This document shows, one piece after another, positions 1 to 9,237 of a DNA stretch of 64,000 nt (within the stretch, counting starts at the first letter, position 1; the number at the start of each line of letters is the position of its first letter). Under the pieces are notes generated by a model. The model did no database searches, had not been told where the DNA came from, and saw only the letters and a list, made by a program, of their open reading frames with translations. The DNA comes from Streptomyces scabiei 87.22 (GTDB lineage: Bacteria; Actinomycetota; Actinomycetes; Streptomycetales; Streptomycetaceae). The position numbers were made by a program, and so were the translations under genes. The stretch covers positions 4,278,001-4,342,000 of the forward strand of contig NC_013929.1 in NCBI RefSeq assembly GCF_000091305.1, written 5' to 3'.

Positions 1-1010
1 AGGACCTTCCAGCCGAGCTTCATCAGCTGGTCGTAGCGGACGCGCGGGAGGGTGCCGCGCAGCCAGATGAAGAAGAACAGCAGCAGCTGCACCTTCACCA
101 CGAACCAGAGCATCGGCCACCAGCCGTGGTTGGCGCCCTCCCAGAAGGTGCTGATGGGCCAGGGGGCCCGCCAGCCGCCGAGGAAGAGCGTCACCGACAC
201 GGCGGAGACGGTGACCATGTTGACGTACTCGGCGAGCATGAACATCGCGAACTTGATCGACGAGTACTCGGTGTTGAATCCGCCGACCAGGTCGCCCTCG
301 GACTCCGGCATGTCGAACGGGGCCCGGTTGGTCTCACCGACCATGGTCACGATGTAGATCAGGAACGAGACCGGCAGCAGCACGATGTACCAGCGGTCCT
401 GCTGCGCCTCCACGATCGCGGAGGTCGACATCGACCCCGAGTAGAGGAAGACGGAGGCGAACGCGGCGCCCATGGCGATCTCGTACGAGATCATCTGGGC
501 GGCGGACCGCAGGCCGCCGAGCAGCGGGTAGGTGGAGCCGGAGCTCCAGCCCGCCAGCACGATGCCGTAGATGCCGACCGAGGCGACCGCGAGGACGTAG
601 AGCATCGCGATCGGCAGGTCGGTGAGCTGCATCGTGGTGCGCTGGCCGAAGATCGAGATCTCGTTGCCGGCCGGGCCGAAGGGGATCACCGCGATCGCCA
701 TGAAGGCCGGGATGGCCGCGACGATCGGTGCGAGGACGTAGACGACCTTGTCCGCGCGTTTGACGATGACGTCTTCCTTCAGCATCAGCTTGATGCCGTC
801 GGCGAGGGACTGGAGCATGCCCCAGGGGCCGTGCCGGTTGGGGCCGATGCGCAGCTGCATCCAGGCGACGACCTTGCGCTCCCACACGATGGAGAAGAGC
901 ACGGTGATCATCAGGAAGGCGAAGCAGAACACCGCCTTGACGACGACCAGCCACCAGGGGTCGCGGCCGAACATCGAGAGGTCTTCCGCGGCGAGGTAGT
1001 ACGCGCTCAT
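1..1010 (-). CDS. nuoH: NADH-quinone oxidoreductase subunit H (partial, C-terminus beyond window)
   Basis: NuoH is the membrane subunit of complex I that lines the quinone-binding chamber at the junction with the peripheral arm. The visible protein (about 336 residues) starts MSAYYLAAEDL and is a multi-span membrane protein. It contains WERKVVAWMQLRIGPNRHGP and the conserved loop TNRAPFDMPESEGDLVGG, both typical of NuoH. The ATG at 1010 overlaps the nuoG TGA by four bases (ATGA), so translation is coupled. The reading frame is open to base 1; the missing part is the last membrane segments. It is the last visible gene of the minus-strand nuo operon, with nuoI-N expected to the left. Confidence 0.96.
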   Translation of the reverse strand, partial: MSAYYLAAEDLSMFGRDPWWLVVVKAVFCFAFLMITVLFSIVWERKVVAWMQLRIGPNRHGPWGMLQSLADGIKLMLKEDVIVKRADKVVYVLAPIVAAIPAFMAIAVIPFGPAGNEISIFGQRTTMQLTDLPIAMLYVLAVASVGIYGIVLAGWSSGSTYPLLGGLRSAAQMISYEIAMGAAFASVFLYSGSMSTSAIVEAQQDRWYIVLLPVSFLIYIVTMVGETNRAPFDMPESEGDLVGGFNTEYSSIKFAMFMLAEYVNMVTVSAVSVTLFLGGWRAPWPISTFWEGANHGWWPMLWFVVKVQLLLFFFIWLRGTLPRVRYDQLMKLGWKV

Positions 1011-3511
1011 GCCTCCACCTCCTCGGGGGCCTCGGCGGCGAGCGTCGCGGGGCCGATACGGACGAGTGCGCCGGGCTGCGCCCCGGTGTCGGAGGCGACG
1101 CCCGAGCCGGTGGAGTTCAGCGGCAGCCAGACCACGCGGTCGGGCATCTCGGTGATCTGCAGCGGGAGTTCGACACTTCCTGCGGGGCCGCTGACCGCGA
1201 GGACGTCGCCGTTCTTGACGCCCGCCTCGGCGGCGGTGGCGGCGGACACGCGCGCGTGGGCGGCGTGCCGTGTACCGGCGAGGGCTTCGTCGCCGTCCTG
1301 GAGGCGGCCCTGGTCGAGCAGCAGCCGGTGTCCGGCGAGGACGGCCTCCCCGGCGGCCGGGCGCGGCAGTCCGGCCGCGACCTCCACCGGCTCGTGGGCC
1401 CGCGCGCCGTCCCAGCCGCCGAGGCGGTCCAGCTCCGCGCGCGTGGTGGCAAGGTCGGGCAGCCCCAGGTGGACGTCCATGGCGTCGGCCAGCATCTGCA
1501 GGACCCGTCCGTCGGTGGGTGCCACCCGGCGGGTCATCTGGTCGGGCTTCAGCGCGGCCTCGAACATCCGGGCGCGGCCCTCCCAGTTGAGGAAGGTGCC
1601 CGCCTTCTCGGCGACGGCGGCGACCGGAAGGACGACGTCCGCCCGGTCGGTGACCTCGCTGGGCCGCAGTTCCAGCGACACCAGGAAGCCCACCGCGGTG
1701 AGCGCCTCACGCGCGCGCGGCGGGTCGGGCAGGTCGGCGACCTCGACGCCCGCGACCACCAGGGCCCCGAGCTCTCCGGTCGCGGCGGCCTCGACGATCT
1801 GTCCGGTGTCCCGGCCGTAGCGCGTCGGGAGTTCGGCGACGCCCCAGGCGGCGGCGACCTCGGCCCGCGCGCGCGGGTCGGTCGCGGGGCGTCCGCCCGG
1901 CAGCGCCGACGGCAGCGCGCCCGCCTCGACGGCGGCCCGCTCCCCGGCCCGGCGCGGGATCCACGCCAGCTTCGCGCCGGTGAGGGACGCGGCCCGGACG
2001 GCGGCGGTGAGGCCGCCCGCCACGGACGCGAACCGCTCCCCGACGACGATCACGGCGCCCTCGGTGCGCAGCGCCTCGGCCGCCCGGGTGCCGTCCTCGT
2101 CCAGCCCGAAACCGCTCGCGAGGGCGTCCAGCCACTCGGTCTCGGTGCCGGGCGCGGCGGGCAGCAGCGTGCCGCCGGCCTTGGCGAGGCCCCGGGTGGC
2201 GTGGGTGGCCAGTGAGTACACCTGCTGCTTGTGCTTGCGCCAGGCCTTGCGCAGCCTCAGGAAGACGCCGGGCGCCTCCTCCTCGGCCTCGAACCCGACC
2301 AGCAGGACCGCGGGGGCCTTCTCCAGGGAGGTGTACGTGACGCCGGTGCCGTCGAGGTCCCGGCCCCGGCCGGCGACGCGGGCGGCCAGGAAGTCGGCCT
2401 CCTCGCCGCTGTGCACGCGCGCGCGGAAGTCGATGTCGTTGGTGTCGAGGGCCACGCGCGCGAACTTGCTGTACGCGTAGGCGTCCTCGACGGTGAGCCG
2501 GCCGCCGGTCAGCACTCCGGCCCGGCCGCGGGCGGCGAGGAGTCCGCGGGCGGCGGCCTCCAGGGCCTCCGGCCAGGACGCCGGTTCCAGGACGCCCTCG
2601 GCGTTGCGGACGAGGGGGGTGGTGAGCCGGTCCGGGCGCTGCGCGTAGCGGAACGCGAACCGTCCCTTGTCGCAGATCCACTCCTCGTTGACCTCGGGGT
2701 CGTTGGCCGCGAGGCGCCGCATGACCTTGCCGCGCCGGTGGTCGGTGCGGGTGGCGCAGCCGGCGGAGCAGTGCTCGCAGACCGACGGCGAGGAGACGAG
2801 GTCGAAGGGGCGGGAGCGGAAGCGGTACGCCGCCGAGGTCAGCGCGCCGACGGGGCAGATCTGGATGGTGTTGCCGGAGAAGTACGACTCGAAGGGGTCG
2901 CCCTCTCCGGTGCCGACCTGCTGCAGCGCGCCCCGCTCGACCAGTTCGATCATCGGGTCGCCGGCGACCTGGTTGGAGAACCGGGTGCAGCGGGCGCACA
3001 GCACGCACCGCTCACGGTCGAGCAGCACCTGCGTGGAGATCGGTACGGGCTTCTCGTAGGTGCGCTTCCTGCCCTCGAAGCGGGACTCGGCCTGTCCGTG
3101 GGACACGGCCTGGTTCTGCAGGGGGCACTCGCCGCCCTTGTCGCAGACCGGGCAGTCCAGGGGGTGGTTGATGAGCAGGAGCTCCATCACCCCCTTCTGC
3201 GCCTTCTCCGCGACCGGGGAGGTGAGGTGGGTCTTGACGACCATCCCGTCGGTACAGGTGATCGTGCAGGACGCCATGGGCTTGCGCTGGCCCTCGACCT
3301 CGACGATGCACTGGCGGCAGGCGCCGACCGGGTCGAGGAGGGGGTGGTCGCAGAAGCGGGGGATCTCGACGCCGAGTTGTTCGGCGGCCCGGATGACCAG
3401 GGTGCCCTTGGGCACGCTGATGTCGATGCCGTCGATGGTCAGCGAGACCAGGTCCTCCGGCGGGACCGCCGCCTCGCCGCCCCCGGAGGGAGCGCTCGTG
3501 GTCACGGTCAT
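1007..3511 (-). CDS. nuoG: NADH-quinone oxidoreductase subunit G
   Basis: NuoG is the large Fe-S subunit of complex I that carries electrons from NuoE/F towards NuoI. The 834-residue protein begins with a 2Fe-2S ferredoxin domain (cysteines in CDHPLLDPVGACRQC and in CTITC). Next come the His/Cys cluster region CPVCDKGGECPLQNQAVSHGQ and a 4Fe-4S pair in CVLCARCTRF with a later CPVGALT. It then shows the molybdopterin-oxidoreductase-type CEHCSAGCATRTDH motif and a degenerate molybdopterin-binding domain to the C-terminus. It overlaps nuoF and nuoH by four bases on either side, the usual tight nuo packing. Confidence 0.97.
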   Translation of the reverse strand: MTVTTSAPSGGGEAAVPPEDLVSLTIDGIDISVPKGTLVIRAAEQLGVEIPRFCDHPLLDPVGACRQCIVEVEGQRKPMASCTITCTDGMVVKTHLTSPVAEKAQKGVMELLLINHPLDCPVCDKGGECPLQNQAVSHGQAESRFEGRKRTYEKPVPISTQVLLDRERCVLCARCTRFSNQVAGDPMIELVERGALQQVGTGEGDPFESYFSGNTIQICPVGALTSAAYRFRSRPFDLVSSPSVCEHCSAGCATRTDHRRGKVMRRLAANDPEVNEEWICDKGRFAFRYAQRPDRLTTPLVRNAEGVLEPASWPEALEAAARGLLAARGRAGVLTGGRLTVEDAYAYSKFARVALDTNDIDFRARVHSGEEADFLAARVAGRGRDLDGTGVTYTSLEKAPAVLLVGFEAEEEAPGVFLRLRKAWRKHKQQVYSLATHATRGLAKAGGTLLPAAPGTETEWLDALASGFGLDEDGTRAAEALRTEGAVIVVGERFASVAGGLTAAVRAASLTGAKLAWIPRRAGERAAVEAGALPSALPGGRPATDPRARAEVAAAWGVAELPTRYGRDTGQIVEAAATGELGALVVAGVEVADLPDPPRAREALTAVGFLVSLELRPSEVTDRADVVLPVAAVAEKAGTFLNWEGRARMFEAALKPDQMTRRVAPTDGRVLQMLADAMDVHLGLPDLATTRAELDRLGGWDGARAHEPVEVAAGLPRPAAGEAVLAGHRLLLDQGRLQDGDEALAGTRHAAHARVSAATAAEAGVKNGDVLAVSGPAGSVELPLQITEMPDRVVWLPLNSTGSGVASDTGAQPGALVRIGPATLAAEAPEEVEA

Positions 3512-4863
3512 GCGTTCACCTCCGCGTGCTTGTCCTTGTCGGCCCAGACCGTCGACCTGGCCGGGTCGAACGGGCAGCCACGGCCCGTGATGTGGTCCTC
3601 GTACTCCGCGCGGAAGTACTTGAGGGAGGAGAAGATCGGCGAGGCGGCGCCGTCGCCGAGGGCGCAGAAGGACTTGCCGTTGATGTTGTCGGCGATGTCG
3701 TTCAGCTTGTCGAGGTCGCTCATGACGCCCTTGCCGGCCTCGATGTCACGCAGCAACTGGACCAGCCAGTAGGTGCCTTCGCGGCAGGGGGTGCACTTGC
3801 CGCAGGACTCGTGGGCGTAGAACTCGGTCCAGCGGGTGACGGCCCGCACCACGCAGGTGGTCTCGTCGAAGCACTGCAGTGCCTTGGTGCCGAGCATGGA
3901 ACCGGCGGCGCCCACGCCCTCGTAGTCGAGAGGCACGTCGAGGTGCTCGTCGGTGAACATGGGGGTCGAGGAGCCGCCCGGGGTCCAGAACTTGAGGCGG
4001 TGTCCGGGGCGCATTCCGCCGCTCATCTCCAGGAGCTGGCGCAGCGTGATGCCGAGCGGTGCCTCGTACTGGCCGGGGCTCGTGACGTGGCCGCTGAGCG
4101 AGTAGAGCGTGAAGCCGGGGGACTTCTCGCTGCCCATCGACCGGAACCATTCCTTGCCCTTGTGCAGGATGGCGGGAACCGACGCGATGGACTCGACGTT
4201 GTTCACGACAGTGGGGCACGCGTAGAGGCCCTCGACGGCGGGGAAGGGAGGACGCAGTCGCGGCTGACCACGGCGGCCTTCGAGCGAGTCGAGCAGCGCG
4301 GTCTCCTCACCGCAGATGTACGCGCCCGCGCCCGCGTGCACGGTGATGTCGAGGTCGAGTCCGCTGCCCAGGATGTTCTCGCCGAGGAAGCCGGCCTCGT
4401 AGGCCTCACGGACGGCCTCGTGCAGCCGCCGCAGGACCGGGACGACCTCACCGCGCAGATAGATGAAGGCGTGCGAGGAGCGGATGGCGTAGCACGCGAT
4501 GATCATGCCCTCGACGAGGCTGTGCGGGTTCGCGAAGAGGAGCGGGATGTCCTTGCACGTCCCGGGCTCCGACTCGTCGGCGTTGACGACGAGGTAGTGC
4601 GGCTTTCCGTCCCCCTGCGGGATGAACTGCCACTTCATCCCGGTCGGGAATCCGGCGCCGCCCCGGCCGCGCAGCCCGGACTCCTTGACGTACGCGATGA
4701 CGTCGTCCGGGGACATGGCCAGTGCCTTGCGCAGCCCTTCGTAGCCGTCGTGTCTGCGGTAGACGTCGAGGGACCAGGCCCGGTCCTCGTCCCAGAAGGC
4801 CGACAGCACGGGTGCGAGCAGCTTGTCCGGGCTGGTGCCCTTGATCTCGGGTGCCAACGTCAT
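3508..4863 (-). CDS. nuoF: NADH-quinone oxidoreductase subunit F
   Basis: NuoF is the NADH-dehydrogenase subunit that binds NADH and FMN and holds one 4Fe-4S cluster. The 451-residue protein has the NADH/FMN glycine-rich loop GLRGRGGAGFPTGMKW near residue 70, a second glycine-containing segment AGAYICGEETALL, and the cluster ligands SCGKCTPCREGTYW with the distal cysteine in SFCALGDGA. The start is the ATG at 4863 (MTLAPEIKG). It shares one base with the nuoE stop (TGATG), and the frame upstream of it is only the shadow of nuoE. The end overlaps nuoG by four bases. Confidence 0.97.
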   Translation of the reverse strand: MTLAPEIKGTSPDKLLAPVLSAFWDEDRAWSLDVYRRHDGYEGLRKALAMSPDDVIAYVKESGLRGRGGAGFPTGMKWQFIPQGDGKPHYLVVNADESEPGTCKDIPLLFANPHSLVEGMIIACYAIRSSHAFIYLRGEVVPVLRRLHEAVREAYEAGFLGENILGSGLDLDITVHAGAGAYICGEETALLDSLEGRRGQPRLRPPFPAVEGLYACPTVVNNVESIASVPAILHKGKEWFRSMGSEKSPGFTLYSLSGHVTSPGQYEAPLGITLRQLLEMSGGMRPGHRLKFWTPGGSSTPMFTDEHLDVPLDYEGVGAAGSMLGTKALQCFDETTCVVRAVTRWTEFYAHESCGKCTPCREGTYWLVQLLRDIEAGKGVMSDLDKLNDIADNINGKSFCALGDGAASPIFSSLKYFRAEYEDHITGRGCPFDPARSTVWADKDKHAEVNA

Positions 4864-5726
4864 CACTCCCCCTCCTCGGCTGCAGGCCCGGCCGGGTGGG
4901 CAGGGTCCGAGGCCGACGTGTCCTGCGGCGCGTCGTGCGAACTGAGGTGCTCGGTGGGTGACGGCTCGTGCACCTTGCCGCGCGGCTCGTCCTGCGGACC
5001 ACCGTCCCGTGGGTGGACCACGCGCGCGGGTCCGGTCTCGCCCTTGGCCAGGCGGAGGCCGACCAGCGAGGCGGGGCCCGCGCCGCCGCTCGCCTCGACG
5101 GCCCCGGGCCGCTCGTCGGGGAAGCCGGCGAGGATCCGCGCGGTCTCCTTGAAGGTGCACAGCGGCGCCCCTCGCGTGGGGGCGACCTCCGCCCCGTCGC
5201 GCAGGTCGTCGACGAGGCGCTTGGCGCTGTCGACGGTCTGGTTGTCGAAGAACTCCCAGTTGACCATCACGACCGGCGCGAAGTCGCAGGCCGCGTTGCA
5301 CTCGATGTGCTCCAGCGTGACCTTGCCGTCGTCGGTGGTCTCGCCGTTGCCGACGCCCAGGTGGTCCTGGAGCGCCTCGAAGATCGCGTCGCCGCCCATC
5401 ACCGCGCACAGGGTGTTGGTGCAGACGCCGACCTGGTAGTCGCCGGAGGGCCTGCGCCGGTACATGGAGTAGAAGGTGGCGACCGCGGTGACCTCGGCGG
5501 TGGTCAGGCCGAGCACGTCGGCGCAGAACCGCACGCCGGTGCGGGTGACATGTCCCTCCTCCGCCTGCATGAGGTGCAGCAGCGGCAGGAGGGCGGACCG
5601 GGAGTCCGGGTAGCGGGCGACGACCTCGGCGGCGTCCCGCTCCAGCCGTGCTCGAACGTCGTCCGGGAAGTCGGGCGCGGGCAGTTGGGGCATGCCCAGG
5701 CTGACGCCCTCGGGGGTGGTGGTCAC
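4863..5726 (-). CDS. nuoE: NADH-quinone oxidoreductase subunit E
   Basis: NuoE is the thioredoxin-fold 2Fe-2S subunit of the NADH-dehydrogenase module. The four ligands are seen in VCTNTLCAVMGG and in ECNAACDFAP. The start is a GTG at 5726 that overlaps the nuoD stop (GTGA). At 287 residues it is longer than the roughly 160-240 usual in other bacteria. The extra part is a C-terminal tail of about 90 residues rich in Gly, Pro, Asp, Glu and His (ending HPAGPAAEEGE), which looks disordered and is common in Streptomyces. It is translationally coupled to nuoD and nuoF. Confidence 0.95.
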   Translation of the reverse strand: MTTTPEGVSLGMPQLPAPDFPDDVRARLERDAAEVVARYPDSRSALLPLLHLMQAEEGHVTRTGVRFCADVLGLTTAEVTAVATFYSMYRRRPSGDYQVGVCTNTLCAVMGGDAIFEALQDHLGVGNGETTDDGKVTLEHIECNAACDFAPVVMVNWEFFDNQTVDSAKRLVDDLRDGAEVAPTRGAPLCTFKETARILAGFPDERPGAVEASGGAGPASLVGLRLAKGETGPARVVHPRDGGPQDEPRGKVHEPSPTEHLSSHDAPQDTSASDPAHPAGPAAEEGE

Positions 5727-7063
5727 CGGTCGACGCCTCCCATCACGGGGTCGATGGACGCGACGGCGACGATGACGTCGGCGACCTGGCCGCCCTCGCA
5801 CATCGCCGCCATGGCCTGCAGATTGGTGAAGGACGGATCCCGGAAGTGGACCCGGAAGGGGCGGGTGCCGCCGTCGGAGACGACATGCACCCCGAGTTCG
5901 CCCTTGGGCGACTCGACCGCCGCGTACGCCTGTCCCGGCGGGACGCGGAAGCCCTCGGTCACCAGCTTGAAGTGGTGGATCAGGGCCTCCATGGAGGTGC
6001 CCATGATCTTCTTGATGTGGTCCAGGGAGTTGCCGAGTCCGTCCGGCCCCAGGGCGAGCTGGGCGGGCCAGGCGATCTTCTTGTCGCCGACCATGACCGG
6101 GCCGGGCTGCAGCCGGTCCAGGCACTGCTCGACGATCCTGAGGGACTGGCGCATCTCCTCCAGCCGGATCAGGAAGCGGCCGTAGGAGTCGCAGGTGTCG
6201 GCGGTCGGGACGTCGAAGTCGTACGTCTCGTACCCGCAGTACGGCTGCGCCTTGCGCAGGTCGTGCGGGAGGCCGGCGGAGCGCAGGATCGGGCCGGTCG
6301 CGCCGAGGGCCATGCAGCCGGCCAGGTCGAGGTGGCCGATGTCCTGCATACGGGCCTTGAAGATGGGGTTCCCGGTGGCGAGCTTGTCGTACTCGGGGAG
6401 GTTCTTCTCCATCTTCTTCACGAACTCGCGGATCTGGTCCACCGCGCCGGGCGGCAGGTCCTGGGCGAGTCCGCCGGGCCGGATGTACGCGTGGTTCATG
6501 CGCAGGCCGGTGATCAGCTCGTAGATGTCGAGAATGAGTTCACGATCACGGAAGCCGTAGATCATGATCGTGGTGGCGCCCAGCTCCATGCCGCCGGTGG
6601 CGATGCACACCAGGTGGGAGGAGAGCCGGTTCAGCTCCATCAGGAGCACGCGGATGATCGTGGCGCGGTCGGGGATCTCGTCCTCGATGCCGAGGAGCTT
6701 CTCCACGGCGAGGCAGTACGCCGTCTCGTTGAAGAACGGCGTCAGGTAGTCCATGCGCGTCACGAACGTGGTGCCCTGGGTCCACGTGCGGTATTCGAGG
6801 TTCTTCTCGATGCCGGTGTGGAGGTAGCCGATGCCGCAGCGGGCCTCGGTGACGGTCTCGCCGTCGATCTCCAGGATCAGCCGGAGCACCCCGTGGGTGG
6901 ACGGGTGCTGGGGACCCATGTTGACGATGATGCGTTCGTCGTCGGACCGGGCCGCGGTCTGGGCGACCTCGTCCCAGTCGCCGCCGGTGACCGTGTAGAC
7001 GGTGCCCTCGGTGGTCTCGCGCGCCGAGGCGGTGGAATCCGCCGATGCGTGCTGCGTGCTCAT
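5723..7063 (-). CDS. nuoD: NADH-quinone oxidoreductase subunit D
   Basis: NuoD is the 49-kDa subunit that forms most of the quinone site of complex I with NuoB. The 446-residue protein has a poorly conserved N-terminus (MSTQHASADSTAS) and then the family signature NMGPQHPSTHGVLR around residue 50. The C-terminal part includes PKGELGVHVVSDG, and the protein ends DVIVAVASIDPVMGGVDR. The start ATG at 7063 overlaps the nuoC stop by four bases. It belongs with nuoC as separate genes here, not the fused NuoCD of enterobacteria. Confidence 0.97.
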   Translation of the reverse strand: MSTQHASADSTASARETTEGTVYTVTGGDWDEVAQTAARSDDERIIVNMGPQHPSTHGVLRLILEIDGETVTEARCGIGYLHTGIEKNLEYRTWTQGTTFVTRMDYLTPFFNETAYCLAVEKLLGIEDEIPDRATIIRVLLMELNRLSSHLVCIATGGMELGATTIMIYGFRDRELILDIYELITGLRMNHAYIRPGGLAQDLPPGAVDQIREFVKKMEKNLPEYDKLATGNPIFKARMQDIGHLDLAGCMALGATGPILRSAGLPHDLRKAQPYCGYETYDFDVPTADTCDSYGRFLIRLEEMRQSLRIVEQCLDRLQPGPVMVGDKKIAWPAQLALGPDGLGNSLDHIKKIMGTSMEALIHHFKLVTEGFRVPPGQAYAAVESPKGELGVHVVSDGGTRPFRVHFRDPSFTNLQAMAAMCEGGQVADVIVAVASIDPVMGGVDR

Positions 7064-7803
7064 GAGTACGACCTCCGCTGGTCCGGAGCCGGGATCTGGG
7101 CGCCCTTGTACTCGACGGGGATGCCGCCGAGGGGATAGTCCTTGCGCTGCGGGAAGCCCTGCCAGTCGTCCGGCATCATGATCCGCGTCAGCGCGGGGTG
7201 GCCGTCGAAGACGATGCCGAAGAAGTCGTACGTCTCGCGCTCGTGCCAGTCGTTGGTGGGATAGACGGGGACGAGCGACGGGATGTGCGGGTCGGCGTCG
7301 GGGGCGGAGACCTCCAGGCGGATCAGCCGGTTGTGGGTGATCGAGCGCAGGTGGTAGACGGCGTGCAGCTCGCGGCCCTTGTCGCCGGGGTAGTGGACGC
7401 CGGAGACGCCGGTGCACAGTTCGAAGCGGAGGGCCGGGTCGTCGCGCAGGGTGCGGGCGACGGTCGGCAGGTGCTCGCGCTCGATGTGGAAGGTGATCTC
7501 GCCGCGGTCGACGACCGTCTTGTCGATCACGTTCTCGGGGACCAGGCCCTGTTCCTCCAGGGCGCCCTCCAGCTCGTCGGCGACCTCGTCGAACCAGCCG
7601 CCGTACGGGCGGTTCGCCTCACCGGGGAGCCGGACGGAGCGGACCAGGCCGCCGTAGCCGGAGGTGTCGCCGCCGTTGTTCGCGCCGAACATGCCGCGCT
7701 GGACGCGGATCTCCTCACCGCCGTCGCCGCGCTGGCCGGGGAGGTTGGAGGCGGCGAGGTCCTTCTCGGGGTTCACCCCGTTCGACCCGTTCGCGTCGCT
7801 CAT
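7060..7803 (-). CDS. nuoC: NADH-quinone oxidoreductase subunit C
   Basis: NuoC (30-kDa subunit) is a structural part of the peripheral arm. The 247-residue protein has a variable N-terminal extension of about 80 residues, then the conserved core with RETYDFFGIVFDGHP and the end signature WQGFPQRKDYPLGG. The start ATG at 7803 overlaps the nuoB stop by four bases. No odd features were seen other than the actinobacterial N-terminal extension. Confidence 0.96.
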   Translation of the reverse strand: MSDANGSNGVNPEKDLAASNLPGQRGDGGEEIRVQRGMFGANNGGDTSGYGGLVRSVRLPGEANRPYGGWFDEVADELEGALEEQGLVPENVIDKTVVDRGEITFHIEREHLPTVARTLRDDPALRFELCTGVSGVHYPGDKGRELHAVYHLRSITHNRLIRLEVSAPDADPHIPSLVPVYPTNDWHERETYDFFGIVFDGHPALTRIMMPDDWQGFPQRKDYPLGGIPVEYKGAQIPAPDQRRSYS

Positions 7804-8354
7804 CGCAGCAGCCCCTTCATCTCGATGGTGGGGAGCGCCTTGAGTGCCGCTTCCTCCGCCTCGCGGGCCGCTTCCTCGGCGTTCACGCCCAGCTTGGACG
7901 TCTGGATCTTCTGGTGGAGCTTGAGGATCGCGTCCATCAGCATCTCGGGCCGCGGCGGGCAGCCCGGCAGGTAGATGTCGACGGGGACGATGTGGTCGAC
8001 GCCCTGGACGATCGCGTAGTTGTTGAACATGCCGCCCGACGACGCGCAGACCCCCATGGAGATCACCCACTTGGGATTGGGCATCTGGTCGTAGACCTGC
8101 CGCAGCACCGGCGCCATCTTCTGGCTGACCCGGCCGGCCACGATCATCAGGTCCGCCTGGCGCGGCGACCCCCGGAACACCTCCATTCCGAAGCGCGCCA
8201 GATCGTAGCGTCCCGCGCCCGTGGTCATCATCTCGATGGCACAACAGGCGAGGCCGAAGGTGGCGGGGAAGACGGACGCCTTGCGCACCCAGCCCGCGGC
8301 CTGCTCGACGGTGGTCAGCAGGAAACCGCTCGGCAGTTTTTCTTCGAGTCCCAT
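7800..8354 (-). CDS. nuoB: NADH-quinone oxidoreductase subunit B
   Basis: NuoB (PSST) holds cluster N2, the last Fe-S cluster before quinone. The 184-residue protein shows the adjacent cysteines in FGLACCAIEMM, the third ligand in GVCASSGGMFNNYA, and the fourth in DIYLPGCPPRPEML. It follows nuoA with a gap of 14 bases and overlaps nuoC by four. Length and motifs are normal for the family. Confidence 0.97.
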   Translation of the reverse strand: MGLEEKLPSGFLLTTVEQAAGWVRKASVFPATFGLACCAIEMMTTGAGRYDLARFGMEVFRGSPRQADLMIVAGRVSQKMAPVLRQVYDQMPNPKWVISMGVCASSGGMFNNYAIVQGVDHIVPVDIYLPGCPPRPEMLMDAILKLHQKIQTSKLGVNAEEAAREAEEAALKALPTIEMKGLLR

Positions 8355-8368
8355 GGCTTAAAGGCCCC

Positions 8369-8728
8369 TCAGTCCCATTCCAGGCCGCCGCGGCGCCAGA
8401 CGTACGCGTAGGCGACGAAGACGGTGAGCACGAAGAGCAGCATCTCCACGAGCCCGAAAACACCCAGGGCGTCGAAGGTGACGGCCCAGGGGTAGAGGAA
8501 GACGATCTCGATGTCGAAGACGATGAAGAGCATCGCCGTCAGGTAGTACTTGATGGGGAAACGCCCTCCGCCGGCCGGCGTGGGGGTGGGCTCGATCCCG
8601 CACTCGTAAGCCTCGAGCTTGGCCCGGTTGTAGCGCTTCGGGCCGATCAGCGAGGCCATGATCACGGAGAAGATCGCAAAGCCTGCCCCGAGGGCTCCCA
8701 GTACGAGGATGGGCGCATAGGCGTTCAC
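8369..8728 (-). CDS. nuoA: NADH-quinone oxidoreductase subunit A
   Basis: NuoA is a small membrane subunit of complex I. The 119-residue protein has three hydrophobic segments: ILVLGALGAGFAIFSVIMASL, then one around YLTAMLFIVFDIEIVFLYPWA, then VEMLLFVLTVFVAYAYVW. The acidic loop YECGIEPTPTP and the FDIEIVFLYPWA segment are diagnostic. It is the first gene of the nuo operon, so the promoter should lie to its right between 8729 and about 8900. Confidence 0.96.
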   Translation of the reverse strand: MNAYAPILVLGALGAGFAIFSVIMASLIGPKRYNRAKLEAYECGIEPTPTPAGGGRFPIKYYLTAMLFIVFDIEIVFLYPWAVTFDALGVFGLVEMLLFVLTVFVAYAYVWRRGGLEWD

Positions 8729-8838
8729 CGCTCCTCGCTCCTCTCAGTCGGCACTGACTGCTGGCGGATTGCGTCGGCCCTGTTCACCGGCCCCACCGGT
8801 CCCACGAACTCCGCCCGTCCCGACGAAGATCGCGAACA

Positions 8839-8854
8839 TGTGAAGCAGGTCACA
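8839..8854. promoter_or_regulatory. Palindromic operator TGTGAAGCAGGTCACA in nuo promoter region
   Basis: The 16-bp site has perfect TGTGA/TCACA arms. It lies about 110 bases upstream of nuoA and just downstream, in the nuo direction, of a possible -10 box TAGGAT (8876-8871). This fits a repressor site. The left half TGTGAA also matches the Rex operator (TGTGAAC-N-TTCACA type); Rex, an NADH/NAD+ sensor, is known to control nuo in Streptomyces. The same arms fit the Crp/FNR-type consensus, so the sequence alone does not decide between them. Confidence 0.6.
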
Positions 8855-9221
8855 AGCCCAACTGCCCCGCATCCTATGCCTGCCGGTCTGTGATCTGCGA
8901 CACGGGGTACAGCACCGAGTTTGTGATCTCCACCACCTGACGGTGGATCATGGACTCGGACGGCCGTCGATCTTCATACCGGAAGCGCCAGACTGATCAC
9001 CAGAAGTGACATTTTCGTTCGTTACCGCTGGTCACGAGGGTCGTCTCCATATCAAGAGATTTCCGCTGCATGCAAATTGGTGCTGGACGGGGTCGCTTGG
9101 TAGAGCGCGGCGTTCACACCTCGGAGGGAGTCCCGCGCACGGATGTGGACGCGTGCACGCGTTCACGAGCGCCGGAGGCGGACGCCCTCCGCGCGGGACG
9201 CCGCGTCGACAGCGACAGCGC

Positions 9222-9237
9222 TGTGACCTGTGTCACA
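9222..9237. promoter_or_regulatory. Palindromic Crp-like site TGTGACCTGTGTCACA
   Basis: The TGTGA-N6-TCACA arms match the classic Crp site exactly. The site lies about 240 bases upstream of the NlpC/P60 hydrolase start. In Streptomyces, Crp is known to control cell-wall hydrolase genes linked to germination (rpfA), so Crp control of this hydrolase is a reasonable inference. Rex is a second candidate because its operator has similar arms. Confidence 0.55.

Noticed and set aside
126..1820. Long plus-strand open frame over nuoH/nuoG, and similar long antisense frames elsewhere (for example 19058-19990 and 56579-59137)
   Set aside because: These are shadows caused by high GC in the wobble position of real minus-strand genes; their products are Gly/Arg/His-rich without domains.
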